A DNA stretch of 64,000 bases, taken from assembly GCF_030719215.1 (NCBI RefSeq), contig NZ_CP120983.1:1984001-2048000 (forward strand). Direction: 5' to 3'. Origin of the DNA: Streptomyces sp. Alt3 (GTDB lineage: Bacteria; Actinomycetota; Actinomycetes; Streptomycetales; Streptomycetaceae). Both the position numbers and the translations under genes were made by a program. Under the pieces are notes generated by a model, which did no database searches, was not told where the DNA came from, and was given only the letters and a program-made list of their open reading frames with translations. Positions 53,184 to 62,799 of this stretch are shown here, piece by piece (position 1 is the first letter of the stretch; the number at the start of each line of letters is the position of its first letter).

Positions 53184-54839
53184 TTACTCCTCCGGCATCA
53201 GTGCGCCCGCGGCAAGACCGTCACGGGCGACCTCGGAGAGTTGCCGGCTGAGATCGCCGACCTTGCGCATGCCTTCCTCGAACGCGGACAGGGCGCGGAA
53301 TGCCGCCCCGTACCGTCTCTGGTCGGCAATGTCCATGCGAGGGATGCGTGAACCCTTGCCGTCCATGCGGTAGGTCCCACTGGCGCTGGTGGACCGGCGG
53401 GCATTGACGGAGCTGAGCAGGAATCCCTGCAGATAGTCCGTGTCCAACTGCTCACTGGCCGAGACCGGTTCCGGACCGTCGTACGTGACAAGTCCGGCGC
53501 GGGCGAGATCCGCGACGCTGGTGGTGGCACCGTCCAACGACCCCGGTCGCACACCTGGCTTCAGCCCCGGCAGGAGCGCGGCGAGTCGGCGGACCTCGTC
53601 GTCCAGTTCCTTGCGCAAGGCGGCGTACTCGCCGGGAAAGTCGCGATGACGGGTTCGTAGATGGCTTGCGGGGGTCAGATCGACGGTGTCGTCGAGAAGC
53701 TCGATGAGCGGCACGTCCACGACTTGGTCCGGGCGTGGTTCCAAGCTTCCTTCCGGACTGTTGTCAGTCAGGTCGATCATCCGCACGGTCCTGATCTCTT
53801 CCGCGCTCCCCGTGCTCTCAGGACGCCGCAGACACCACAGATGGACGGACAGTGCGTGGGAGGTCGCCGTCCCCGGGGGCAAGGCGACCAGTTGGCGCAG
53901 GATGCCTCGGCGTACCAGTTCCGCCCGGATGCGACGGCCGGCCTTCCGATAGGCGACCGAGGCGGGCATCACCATGAGGACCTGACCGCCTCGGTCGGTG
54001 TGGGCGTAAGCATGTTGCAGCCACGCCAACTCCCCTTCAGCCTTCGAGGGAGTTCCCAGTTCCCAGCGGGAGTCGAGCAGCAGCTCGTCCCGTCCCCATT
54101 CGGTCACGCCGGCCGGCGGGTCGCAGACGACCAGATCCGCACGGACATCGGGCCATGCATCTCCACGCAGCGAATCACCCGACACGATGCGCACACCTGG
54201 TTGACCGAGGACATCGGCGCGAAGCTGTGCGAATCGGGCACTGTCGGCGTCGATCTCCTGGCCGTGGCAGCGCGATACGGCGCCCTGGGTAACGGAGAGG
54301 AGCAGCACGCCGATCCCGCATGCGGGGTCGAACACCGTGGCGTCGGGCGGCAGCTCGGGGGCGAAATGACACACGGCGCGTACCACGCGCTCGGAGGTCA
54401 CCTGGTCCGACCCTGCACGCCGGGCAGAGTCCATGAAACGTTCGGTCAGCCCGTTGACGAGATCGACGGGCCCCTCGCGTTCGAGAAGCGCTTCCACGCG
54501 GGTGGCGACACCGTCCGGCAGTCTCGCTGTCCGCGCCCCGGCAAGCATGGCAGCCACCTCGGCCAGTCCGGCGACCATCTGCTCACCGAACGCTGCCCGC
54601 ATGGCCTGCCACAACTCGACCTCGGGTGAGACTTCCTGCCCTTTGCGCTGCCTGTCCAGCCATGCCTGGACCTCTGCAAGCGCGTACAGCGGACTGTTCG
54701 CGGCACCACCCGCCTGAGCGGGGAAGTCGTCGTATCGCCGTCGCCAATTGGAGACGGCGGCCCGAGTGACACCGGCCAACCGAGCAATCTCGGAGCCAGT
54801 GACCAGGGGGCCAACGGGCGAGGCGTCGTCGGTCTTCAT
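53184..54839 (-). CDS. N6 DNA methylase with N-terminal excisionase-like HTH
   Basis: The 551-residue protein has an N-terminal MerR/excisionase-like HTH (SEIARLAGVTRAAVSNWRRR) and an HsdM-like methylase. SAM motif I is FDPACGIG (170-177), and the motif IV position reads CDPPAG (239-244), with Ala where N6-methylases have an aromatic residue. A C-terminal HsdM-like helical region (from about 420) ends in coiled helices. The absence of the aromatic could mean loss of activity or an altered enzyme. The start is ATG 54839 or GTG 54854. It is convergent with the RelE-UvrD helicase and probably part of the same defence set. Confidence 0.8.
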   Translation of the reverse strand: MKTDDASPVGPLVTGSEIARLAGVTRAAVSNWRRRYDDFPAQAGGAANSPLYALAEVQAWLDRQRKGQEVSPEVELWQAMRAAFGEQMVAGLAEVAAMLAGARTARLPDGVATRVEALLEREGPVDLVNGLTERFMDSARRAGSDQVTSERVVRAVCHFAPELPPDATVFDPACGIGVLLLSVTQGAVSRCHGQEIDADSARFAQLRADVLGQPGVRIVSGDSLRGDAWPDVRADLVVCDPPAGVTEWGRDELLLDSRWELGTPSKAEGELAWLQHAYAHTDRGGQVLMVMPASVAYRKAGRRIRAELVRRGILRQLVALPPGTATSHALSVHLWCLRRPESTGSAEEIRTVRMIDLTDNSPEGSLEPRPDQVVDVPLIELLDDTVDLTPASHLRTRHRDFPGEYAALRKELDDEVRRLAALLPGLKPGVRPGSLDGATTSVADLARAGLVTYDGPEPVSASEQLDTDYLQGFLLSSVNARRSTSASGTYRMDGKGSRIPRMDIADQRRYGAAFRALSAFEEGMRKVGDLSRQLSEVARDGLAAGALMPEE

Positions 54840-54955
54840 ACCCGCAGCGTACACGCGAACCTACATCTCCCCCAGGAGTGAGTGCGTTGACAGCATAAAC
54901 ACCCCATTACGCCCCGTAGTCGAGCCGCCGAGCACCCCGGTCCACCCAGGAAATA

Positions 54956-55002
54956 TACCCCCGGGGGTAAAGTGTTACGGTGACGACATACCCCCGGGGG
55001 TA
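54956..55002 (+). promoter_or_regulatory. Paired CsoR/CstR-type operators of the persulfide operon
   Basis: Two identical perfect palindromes TACCCCCGGGGGTA lie at 54956-54969 and 54989-55002, centres 33 bp apart (three helical turns). They match the CsoR-family operator pattern. A third near-identical copy (TACCCCCAGGGGTA) precedes the repressor gene at 57971-57984. The promoter presumably lies in the 19-bp gap. Confidence 0.85.
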
Positions 55003-55023
55003 ATTTCAGGAAAGGAGCCACCC

Positions 55024-56388
55024 GTGTTCTTCGTCGACACCATCGAGCTCGAAGGCCTGGGCAACCGCAGTTACCTCGCCGGCGGCGAGCGGTCGGCGGT
55101 GGTCGTGGATCCGCCCCGCGACGTCGACCAGGTCCTGGCCGTCGCGGCCCGGCGGGGAGTGCGGATATCCCACGTGGTGGAGACGCACATCCACAACGAC
55201 TACGTCACCGGCGGCCCGGAGCTCGCACGCGTGACCGGCGCCGTCTACCTCATCCCGGCCGGTGCGCACGTCTCGTTCGCCCGGACCCCCGTCGCCGACG
55301 GCGACACCGTCGACGTCGACACCGGTCTCACGCTGGCGGCCGTGGCGACGCCCGGTCACACCCCGCACCACACGGCATATGTGCTCGCCGAGGCCGGGCG
55401 GCCGGTCGCGGCGTTCACCGGGGGCTCGCTGCTCATCGGCACGGTCGGCCGGCCCGACCTCGTCGAGCCGCGCCTCACCGAGCAGCTGGCACGCGCCCAG
55501 CACGCCTCTGCGCGCCGCCTCGCCGACGCCCTGCCCGACGACACGGCGGTCCTGCCCACGCACGGCTTCGGCAGCTTCTGCTCATCGGCGCAGGCGGACG
55601 GCGACTCCACGACGATCGGGAAGGAGAAGGCCGGTAACGCGGCGCTCACCGTGGACGTGGACACCTTCGTCGCCGACCTGGTGGCCGGGCTGGAGGACGT
55701 GCCCGCGTACTACGCGCACATGGGCCCCGCCAACGCCGCCGGGCCCGCCCCCGTCGATCTGACCCCGCCCTCGCTCGCGGATCCGGACGAGATCGCCGCG
55801 CGGCTCGCGGCCGGCGAGTGGGTGGTGGACCTGCGCAACCGGGTCGCGTTCGCGCGGGGGCACGTGACGGGCTCGTTCAACTTCGAGGCCGACGGCAAGC
55901 TCGCCACTTATCTGGCCTGGCTGATCCCCTGGGGCAAGCCGGTCACCCTCCTCGCGGAGTCGGCGGAGCAACTGGCCTCCGCCCAGCGGGAACTGGTGCG
56001 GGTCGGCATCGACCGCCCGGCCGCCGCCGCGACCGGCGGCCCCGCCTCGTGGCTCCGCGACGGCGAGAGCGCGGCCTCCTTCCCCTGCGCCACGTTCGCG
56101 GAACTGGCGGCGCGGGAGAGGGGGCGGGACGGGATCGTCGTGCTCGACGTGCGGCGCGCGTCCGAGCGTGCGGGCGGCTGGATCGAGGGATCGGTGCACA
56201 TCCCGGTCCACCAGTTGCACGGCCGCGTCGGAGAGGTACCCGACGGCACGGTCTGGGTGCACTGCGCGGGCGGCATGCGCGCGGGGATCGCCGCATCGCT
56301 GCTGGACGCCTACGGACGACGGGTCGTCGCCGTGGACGACGGCTTCGCCGCCGCGACCGAGGCCGGGCTGAGCGTCGTCACCGGCTGA
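55024..56388 (+). CDS. MBL-rhodanese fusion (persulfide dioxygenase-like)
   Basis: The 454-residue protein has an ETHE1/BlhA-type MBL domain with THIHNDY (H55, H57, D59), TPGHTPHH and LPTHGFGSFC. Next is a degenerate rhodanese without the active Cys (about 255-345), then an active one with CAGGMRA, Cys414. It oxidises persulfide to sulfite/thiosulfate in sulfide detoxification. GTG 55024 has AAAGGAG 6 nt upstream. It is first in the operon behind CstR-type sites. Confidence 0.9.
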   Translation: MFFVDTIELEGLGNRSYLAGGERSAVVVDPPRDVDQVLAVAARRGVRISHVVETHIHNDYVTGGPELARVTGAVYLIPAGAHVSFARTPVADGDTVDVDTGLTLAAVATPGHTPHHTAYVLAEAGRPVAAFTGGSLLIGTVGRPDLVEPRLTEQLARAQHASARRLADALPDDTAVLPTHGFGSFCSSAQADGDSTTIGKEKAGNAALTVDVDTFVADLVAGLEDVPAYYAHMGPANAAGPAPVDLTPPSLADPDEIAARLAAGEWVVDLRNRVAFARGHVTGSFNFEADGKLATYLAWLIPWGKPVTLLAESAEQLASAQRELVRVGIDRPAAAATGGPASWLRDGESAASFPCATFAELAARERGRDGIVVLDVRRASERAGGWIEGSVHIPVHQLHGRVGEVPDGTVWVHCAGGMRAGIAASLLDAYGRRVVAVDDGFAAATEAGLSVVTG

Positions 56389-56454
56389 ACCGGCACGGGC
56401 CCGTCCGCCCTGCCGACCGCACACGAACAAGAACCAGGAAAGGCGGAGCCGACG

Positions 56455-56820
56455 ATGTTCCTCTTCCGAAGGCGCGAACAGCGCCTGACCGTGGGCGAGG
56501 CACGCGCCCGCACCGGCGGCGACCGGCCGGAAGCCGTCCTGCTGGACGTGCGCGAGAAGCCCGAGTGGAGGGCCGGGCACGCCCCGGGCGCCGCACACGC
56601 CCCGCTGACCGGACTGGCGGCGGGCGCAGCCCTGCCAGAGGAGGCGCAGGGCCGTCCGCTCGCCGTGATCTGCCGCAGCGGGCACCGCTCACGGCAGGCG
56701 GCGAGGATTCTCGCCGCTCGGGGCGCACAGGTGAAAGACGTGGAGGGCGGCATGAACGCGTGGGCCGCCGCCGGATTCCCGGTCGTCGACGAGCGCGGGA
56801 ACAGCGGATCCATAGCGTGA
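56455..56820 (+). CDS. Single-domain rhodanese
   Basis: The 121-residue sulfurtransferase has LLDVREKPEWRAGHAPGA and the active loop CRSGHRS. It moves sulfane sulfur between the MBL-rhodanese and thiol acceptors. Its stop overlaps the exporter GTG (GTGA), so it is coupled to the transport gene. Confidence 0.92.
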   Translation: MFLFRRREQRLTVGEARARTGGDRPEAVLLDVREKPEWRAGHAPGAAHAPLTGLAAGAALPEEAQGRPLAVICRSGHRSRQAARILAARGAQVKDVEGGMNAWAAAGFPVVDERGNSGSIA

Positions 56821-57560
56821 GCCCCCTGATCCTCGCACTGGTGGCCGGGGCCGTCATCGGTCTGGCCCTCGGTGCCCTCGGCGGTGGCGGCAGCGTCCTC
56901 ACGGTTCCCGCGCTGATCTACCTGCTCGGGTTCTCACCGGTGTCGGCGACCACCGCCGGCCTGATCATCGTCACCGCCACCTCCGCCACCGCGCTCTACG
57001 CCCACGCGCGGGACGGCGGCGTGGCCTGGCGGACCGGCGCGCTGTTCGCCGCGGCCGGTATCGTTCCGGCGTTCCTCGCCGGAGCCGCCGCCGGTCACCT
57101 CCCCTCGGCGGCGCTCACCACGGCGTTCGCGGTCGTCGCCGCGCTGGCCGCCGTACGGATGCTGCGGCCCTCCGGCGCCGCGCCGCCGGACCGCATCCAG
57201 CCCGCCCGTGCAGCGGGAACGGGCGCCGGGCTCGGAGCCGTGACGGGCTTCCTCGGCGTCGGTGGCGGATTCCTCGCCGTGCCCGCACTGGTGGGCGTCC
57301 TGGGTCTGCGCATGAAACAGGCCGTGGGCACCAGCCTGCTGGTCATCACCGTCAACTCCCTGGCCGCGTCGACCGCGAGAGCGGGAACCGGCGGCGACCT
57401 GCGATGGGAAGTGATCGCCCCGTTCACCGGAGCGGCGATCCTCGGCGCCTGGGACGGAAAGCGGCTCGCGTCGAAGATCACGGGCCCCACCCTTCAGAGG
57501 GTGTTCGCGTTCGTACTGCTGGGGGTCGCGGCCTTCATGCTCGTCGACGCGATCGCCTGA
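56817..57560 (+). CDS. TauE/SafE family sulfite/anion exporter
   Basis: The 247-residue membrane protein has the two TauE/SafE halves with Gly-rich LGALGGGGSVLTVPALIYLLG and FLGVGGGFLAVPALVGVLG motifs and about seven or eight helices. In persulfide operons it exports sulfite or thiosulfate. GTG 56817 overlaps the rhodanese stop. Confidence 0.9.
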   Translation: MSPLILALVAGAVIGLALGALGGGGSVLTVPALIYLLGFSPVSATTAGLIIVTATSATALYAHARDGGVAWRTGALFAAAGIVPAFLAGAAAGHLPSAALTTAFAVVAALAAVRMLRPSGAAPPDRIQPARAAGTGAGLGAVTGFLGVGGGFLAVPALVGVLGLRMKQAVGTSLLVITVNSLAASTARAGTGGDLRWEVIAPFTGAAILGAWDGKRLASKITGPTLQRVFAFVLLGVAAFMLVDAIA

Positions 57561-57665
57561 GGCCGCAGCCCGCCGCGCGCCCCGGACCGGGCAGGGTCAG
57601 CCGGGCGGGCCGGTCCGATCCTGACCTGACCGGTCCGGCAGCCGGCCGGTCCGGGCCGCCGCCGG
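57561..57665. terminator. Inverted-repeat-rich convergent end
   Basis: The 105-bp gap between the convergent exporter and CstR genes contains several overlapping GGACCGG/CCGGTCC repeats, for example ccggtc and gaccgg around 57610-57635. They can form hairpins in both orientations, and likely act as a two-way terminator. Confidence 0.45.
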
Positions 57666-57962
<297 letters not shown>

Positions 57963-57970
57963 TCATGAGA

Positions 57971-57984
57971 TACCCCCAGGGGTA
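57971..57984 (-). promoter_or_regulatory. CstR-type operator at the repressor gene
   Basis: TACCCCCAGGGGTA, differing by one base from the two sites of the operon at 54956 and 54989, lies 12 nt upstream of the repressor start. It indicates autorepression. Confidence 0.82.
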
Positions 57985-58468
57985 ATGTACTCCCCTCGAT
58001 GGGGGCGCCGTCGAAGGAATGCGGCCCAGGGCCGCCGCTCCCAGTATCGGCCTCCGTCACACCGGCCCCGTGCGGAGGTTGGAGGCGCACTCCATCACCA
58101 CCGCGCCGGGAGTTCCCGGCGCGTGAGACCGGCCCGGAACAGGGGTGCGCGCCGCGAGGGCGAGTTCAAGCCACCCGCACGACCGACTCCGGTCGCACGG
58201 GCCGCTCCAGCGGCTGCGTCACAGCCCGCTTCACCAGCGACAAGCAACCGGCAGCGGGGCTCTGTACCAGCGCTTGTCCCACGTCGGGACGCACCGTTCA
58301 CAGAGCCGAAACACTGCGGGATCAGGCGTGTTTCAGCCAACCACTTCGCCGCCTCATGACATGCACAGGGCACAAGTGCCAAAGTTCCATCGCACGCCGC
58401 ACCCCCCTTTTCGGCGCCCCGCCGGTTACCCCGATCCGTCGGGTCGCCCCCCACAAGAAGGAGCTCCT
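57985..58468. other. Noncoding region upstream of the M4 peptidase
   Basis: About 480 bp of open frames without recognisable domains. It contains one imperfect hairpin or operator: gaaacac (58308-58314) and gtgtttc (58328-58334), 13 nt apart. It must carry the peptidase promoter; AAGAAGGAG at 58455-58463 is the ribosome site. Confidence 0.5.
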
Positions 58469-60133
58469 GTGACCCACTTCTACGCGCGTCACAAGCGGAC
58501 CACTCTGGCGATCGCCACCGCTGTCGCCGCCGGATCCCTGCTCGCCACCGGCATGACCACCGGTGCCGCCGCCCGGCCCGCTGCGCTCTCCGCCGACGCG
58601 CCCGCCCCGCTCGCCGGCTCGCCCCTCCAGCTCTCCGCCTCCGCCCGCACCGCCCTCATCCAGCAGGCCGACGCCGGCACGGCGGAGACGGCACAGGAGA
58701 TAGGTCTCGGCGCACAGGAGAAGCTGCTCGTCAGAGACGTCGTCAAGGACGTCGACGGCACGGTTCACACGCGGTACGAACGCACGTACAACGGCCTCCC
58801 GGTCCTCGGCGGCGACCTGGTCGTGCACGAGACCGAGGCGGGGAAGGCCGAGGGCGTCACCAAGGCCACGAAGGCAGCCATCAAGGTCTCCTCCCTCAAG
58901 CCGACGATCACCGCCGCCAAGGCCGAGAAGCAGGCGGTCAGCGCAGCCGAGGCCGCGGGCTCGGAGAAGACCGCGGCCGACCAGGCGCCCCGCAAGGTCG
59001 TCTGGGCCGCCACCGGGAAGCCGACCCTCGCCTACGAGACCGTCGTCGGCGGCCTCCAGGACGACGGCACCCCGAACGAGCTGCACGTCATCACCGATGC
59101 CGCCACCGGCGCGAAGCTCTACGAGTACCAGGGCATCGAGACCGGTACCGGCAAGAGCCTCTACTCGGGCACGGTCACCCTCGACACCACCCTGTCGGGC
59201 TCGACGTACAACCTGACGGACGGCACGCGCGGCGGTCACAAGACCTACAACAAGGCGCACGCCAGCACCTCCTCCGCGGGCACCCTGTTCACCGACGCCG
59301 ACGACGTCTGGGGCACCGGCGCCGCCTCCAGCTCCACCACCGACCAGACCGCGGCCGTCGACGCCGCCTACGGCGCCCAGAAGACCTGGGACTTCTACAA
59401 GAGCACCTTCAACCGCAGCGGCATCAAGAACAACGGCGTGGCGGCGTACTCCCGGGTCCACTACGGCAACGCCTACGTGAACGCCTTCTGGGACGACAGC
59501 TGCTTCTGCATGACCTACGGCGACGGCTCGGGCAACACGCACCCGCTGACCTCGCTGGACGTGGCGGGCCACGAGATGAGCCACGGCGTCACCTCCAACA
59601 CCGCGGGCCTCAACTACTCGGGTGAGTCCGGCGGCCTGAACGAGGCGACGTCCGACATCTTCGGCACGGGCGTCGAGTTCTACGCGGCGAACTCCTCCGA
59701 CGTGGGCGACTACCTCATCGGCGAGGAGATCAACATCAACGGCGACGGCACACCGCTGCGCTACATGGACAAGCCGAGCAAGGACGGCGGTTCGAAGGAC
59801 TACTGGTCCTCGACCCTCGGCAACCTCGACGTGCACTACTCGTCGGGTGTCGCGAACCACTTCTTCTTCCTCCTCGCGGAGGGCAGTGGCTCCAGGACCA
59901 TCAACGGGGTCAGCTACAACTCACCGACCTACAGCGGCTCCACGGTCACCGGGATCGGCCGGGCCAAGGCACTGCAGATCTGGTACAAGGCGCTGACGAC
60001 GTACATGACGTCGACGACCAAGTACTCGGGCGCCCGCACGGCCACGCTCTCGGCGGCGTCGTCCCTCTACGGCTCCACCAGCACCGAGTACAAGGCCGTC
60101 GCCGCCGCCTGGACCGCGGTCAACGTCAGCTGA
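58469..60133 (+). CDS. Secreted M4-family (thermolysin-like) metallopeptidase
   Basis: The 554-residue protein has a signal peptide (RHKRTTLAIATAVAAGSLLATG), an FTP/PepSY-type propeptide (about 60-220) and an M4 domain with zinc motif HEMSH (368-372) and third ligand Glu392 in GGLNEATSD. A C-terminal helical lobe with HYSSGVANHFFFLL follows. It is an extracellular protease of the thermolysin/bacillolysin group. GTG 58469 has AAGGAG 5-6 nt upstream. No C-terminal P/Homo B domain is seen. Confidence 0.92.
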   Translation: MTHFYARHKRTTLAIATAVAAGSLLATGMTTGAAARPAALSADAPAPLAGSPLQLSASARTALIQQADAGTAETAQEIGLGAQEKLLVRDVVKDVDGTVHTRYERTYNGLPVLGGDLVVHETEAGKAEGVTKATKAAIKVSSLKPTITAAKAEKQAVSAAEAAGSEKTAADQAPRKVVWAATGKPTLAYETVVGGLQDDGTPNELHVITDAATGAKLYEYQGIETGTGKSLYSGTVTLDTTLSGSTYNLTDGTRGGHKTYNKAHASTSSAGTLFTDADDVWGTGAASSSTTDQTAAVDAAYGAQKTWDFYKSTFNRSGIKNNGVAAYSRVHYGNAYVNAFWDDSCFCMTYGDGSGNTHPLTSLDVAGHEMSHGVTSNTAGLNYSGESGGLNEATSDIFGTGVEFYAANSSDVGDYLIGEEININGDGTPLRYMDKPSKDGGSKDYWSSTLGNLDVHYSSGVANHFFFLLAEGSGSRTINGVSYNSPTYSGSTVTGIGRAKALQIWYKALTTYMTSTTKYSGARTATLSAASSLYGSTSTEYKAVAAAWTAVNVS

Positions 60134-60363
60134 CACGGAGCGGGGCGACCTCCCTCCCCGACGCCCGCGGCTGAAGTCGCCGCACGGCGTGTTGCTTGAT
60201 CGGTTCGACACGTCCGGCGTTCCCGCCGACGTCATGGCGCCTGGCCGGGGCCTGTTCCACCCCGGACCAGGCGCCTCGGTCATGCGCAGCCGTCGGCGGG
60301 CAGGGCGCTCACCTCCTGGGGCCCGGTGCCGGCCGGGGTGCGCATGGCGGGCGTACGGACCGC

Positions 60364-61380
60364 TCAGGGCGTGCGCATCAGGTTGCGGAGACTCGCGACG
60401 AGAGCCGGGACGTCGCGTTCGGCCTCGTCCGGAGTCGCACCTTCGGGCGATTCCGGCTTCCGGTGCGCCGTGCGGCAGGGCTTGCAAAGGCCGTCCGGGA
60501 GGGCGGCGGCCGGGCCGGGGCGACCGCATTCGGTGCACTCGACCAGGAGGTCGCGCACGAGGGTGCCGGGCGGGACGCCCTGGGTCGGTGCGGGTGCTGT
60601 GGGCAGGTGGGGCGGCATCTTGTCGGTAAGGCGGCGGCGTACCAGACCGACGGGTGATCCGATGCGCTCGGGGAGCCCGGCGGTGAGCGCCGAGGTCAGG
60701 TAGTCGGCGCTGACACCGTTGGCGAACCAGGCGGCGGCAAGTGGTTCGAGCGCGGCGCAGTCGGCGGCAGAAAGCGCCAGGCGCGGCTCGCAGCGGCCGA
60801 GTTCGGCGAGGACGAGATAGGCGGGGGACGGGGCCGCGACTGCCGTGGGGGCGCCCGCGCGCGGCTCGTCCTGCGGCGGGTTCGGGGAGGTCCGCAGGCG
60901 GATATCCGCCTGCGCGCTGCGCTGTCGGGGGACGATCGGCTCGGCGGCAGGTACGGGCGCCTGCTCCGGGCCGGTGGATGCGTCGCCTGCCAGCCGGGCC
61001 GCCCACCACTCGTTGTCGTGGGCGGCGCGCGACCAGTAGGTGAGCGTCACCCATCGGCACTGACCGGCCCCTTCGACCCGGCAGCGCACGCGACGCAGAT
61101 GTCCGGCCACGGCGAGGGCGCGCAGTGCGGTGCCGATCGCCATCTGGCCGTACAGGGGCAGGTCTTTGGCCAGCGACTTGATGTCCATGGCGGCGCCGTC
61201 GGGGAGGTGGTCGACATACCCGGCGACGTACCTTTCGCGCTCCGGCAGGTGGGCGAAGTCGGCCCTGTGGGGTTGGTGTCGGCCGGGGACGGACTGCTTG
61301 CCGTAGCCGGTACCGGCCTTGCGGTAGGGGCGCGAGGCTGCGGGGGCGGGCGGGGCGGAGCTAAGGTGCTGGATAGCCAC
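60364..61380 (-). CDS. HTH and zinc-ribbon hypothetical protein
   Basis: The 338-residue protein has a winged-helix-like region (about 45-125; MDIKSLAKDLPLYGQMAIGTALRALAVAGHLRR), a helical middle and a C-terminal four-Cys ribbon (VECTECGRPG...GLCKPCR). This type is widespread in Streptomyces without a known role, and may regulate transcription. GTG 61380 was chosen from the start of recognizable sequence; the frame stays open to 61506. Confidence 0.65.
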   Translation of the reverse strand: MAIQHLSSAPPAPAASRPYRKAGTGYGKQSVPGRHQPHRADFAHLPERERYVAGYVDHLPDGAAMDIKSLAKDLPLYGQMAIGTALRALAVAGHLRRVRCRVEGAGQCRWVTLTYWSRAAHDNEWWAARLAGDASTGPEQAPVPAAEPIVPRQRSAQADIRLRTSPNPPQDEPRAGAPTAVAAPSPAYLVLAELGRCEPRLALSAADCAALEPLAAAWFANGVSADYLTSALTAGLPERIGSPVGLVRRRLTDKMPPHLPTAPAPTQGVPPGTLVRDLLVECTECGRPGPAAALPDGLCKPCRTAHRKPESPEGATPDEAERDVPALVASLRNLMRTP

Positions 61381-61816
61381 GAGATCGGTCTTTCTTGGGT
61401 AGCGATCTTGGGTCAGACCCCGGCCGGTGCGCCAAACACCGTGTCGGGGTCGTCTCGTTGTGGGCACCGTAAGCAGCCGCGACTCTCCGCCGCAACTCGA
61501 TGACAATTAGTCATACTTGCTGGCCGTGACGGGGTGGGGAGGGAGGGGAGGTTTCCCCAAAAGCCCTTACCTACCTCCCGGATGAACAACACGGCTCGAA
61601 TCCCGGAGCACGAAACTCGGCCCTCGGAACCCGAAGCTCAAGCGTCGGCCCGGGGCGCCTCATCTGGCCCCCGAACGAGTGAGGGAGGGCAACGCGACGC
61701 TCGAACCCCGAGATCCGAGACCCGAGCGCCGGAGGGAAACCGCACGACCACAGCGGGGTCGCAGTGAACTCGACGACTCCTGATCGATCGCCCTCCCCCA
61801 CGACCCGAGCTGCTGT
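61381..61816. other. Intergenic region with no recognised gene
   Basis: About 435 bp. An AT-rich palindrome tgacaattagtca (61501-61513) may be the operator of the leftward gene. Farther right are repeated cccgaga/cccgag-type words and short open frames without conserved content. A tRNA T-arm-like gctcgaatccc near 61586 has no matching cloverleaf. Confidence 0.45.
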
Positions 61817-62674
61817 CTACCGGCGCTTCAGGACACGCCAGTCGCGGCCCGGCTTCGGGATCTTCGCATCGCCGGCCTCCTGACGGTCCTCGTCCTGGAT
61901 GACTTCACCCGTGATGACCTGGCCCCCGACCGGCTCGGCGAGTTCCAGGCCGGACAGATGCGCCTTGAGCCTTTTCGACATGGGGCGGAAGGTCGCAAAG
62001 GTGAGCCCGCCGGACACCGCGGCCCCGACGAGGGGAATCGCCTTCGAGACGGACTTGGCGAAGGTCTGCTTCGTCATCTCCACACCGAGATACTGGGCGA
62101 CCTTCTTCACGACGGGGTAGACGACACCCTTGGTCAGCGCCTGCTGGGGCAGCTTCTTGGCGACCTGCTCGGAGATCATCCCCGCCACCTTCCCTACGGC
62201 GGCGTTCGCGGACTGGGTCCCGAACATCACTCCGAAGAAGAGCGTGAGCACGCCCTTGGTGGCGTCATCGAGATCGTCGTTGTCGGTGGAGAACAGATCG
62301 GGCCAGCTGTAGAGGTAGGCGAGCTTCTGCGAGATGCGCAGCATGTGGCCGATGTACTGGGCCAGATCGGCCGGCACCGTGGCGGGCAGGGCGAGGACTC
62401 CAGGAAGACCGGCAGCCGCGGAGAGCGCGCTCACCTTGGCGGTTTCGTAGCGAATGGAGGCATCGGCCACCTTGTCCAGAACATCAAGAGGGATACCCGC
62501 CGCCGCGGGGGTCTCTTCCATCGCCCGGCGCAGTTGATCCTCCGAGCAGTGACGGGCCAGCGCCGCCCGGAGGTACGCCTCCCGGTCGACCCGCACACCC
62601 GGAAGTCTTGCCGCGCCCGCCAGAACAGCGGAGAAGCGGGACTCCGCGTTCTCGCTCATTTCGCCCGTGACCAT
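61817..62674 (-). CDS. EcsC-like protein
   Basis: The 285-residue protein has the segment LPATVPADLAQYIGHMLRISQKLAYLYSWPDL and hydrophobic Gly-rich runs (ALPATVP, SKAIPLVGAAVSGGLTF), as in EcsC-related proteins. Function is unknown; membrane association is likely. ATG 62674 or the internal ATG 62659 may be the start. It is divergent from the Mrr-like gene at 62800 and the second EcsC-type gene in the window. Confidence 0.6.
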   Translation of the reverse strand: MVTGEMSENAESRFSAVLAGAARLPGVRVDREAYLRAALARHCSEDQLRRAMEETPAAAGIPLDVLDKVADASIRYETAKVSALSAAAGLPGVLALPATVPADLAQYIGHMLRISQKLAYLYSWPDLFSTDNDDLDDATKGVLTLFFGVMFGTQSANAAVGKVAGMISEQVAKKLPQQALTKGVVYPVVKKVAQYLGVEMTKQTFAKSVSKAIPLVGAAVSGGLTFATFRPMSKRLKAHLSGLELAEPVGGQVITGEVIQDEDRQEAGDAKIPKPGRDWRVLKRR

Positions 62675-62799
62675 GCCAGGAAAGTACAGCAGCAGGGTGA
62701 CCCGTATCCCTCGAATCGGTCATTGTGATCGCGGATCGACGCTGCGAGCGAAGGGCTCCCCGTGTCCCCCAGAAGCACGCCCTGCGATAATTCACGGCT

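Noticed and set aside
18163..54839. Searched by eye for an integrase, transposase, CRISPR repeats or flanking att repeats.
   Set aside because: None was found, so the island cannot be assigned to a specific mobile element.
57999..58472. Plus-strand frames upstream of the M4 peptidase.
   Set aside because: They contain no domain or ribosome site; the peptidase start and its RBS at 58455-58463 explain the end of the region.
61580..61600. tRNA-like T-arm gctcgaatccc.
   Set aside because: The T-loop is not canonical, and no acceptor stem or anticodon arm could be paired around it.
61534..61767. Possible 77-residue plus-strand gene.
   Set aside because: There is no ribosome site, composition is low-complexity (repeated Pro-Arg-Ser-Glu), and nothing is recognisable.
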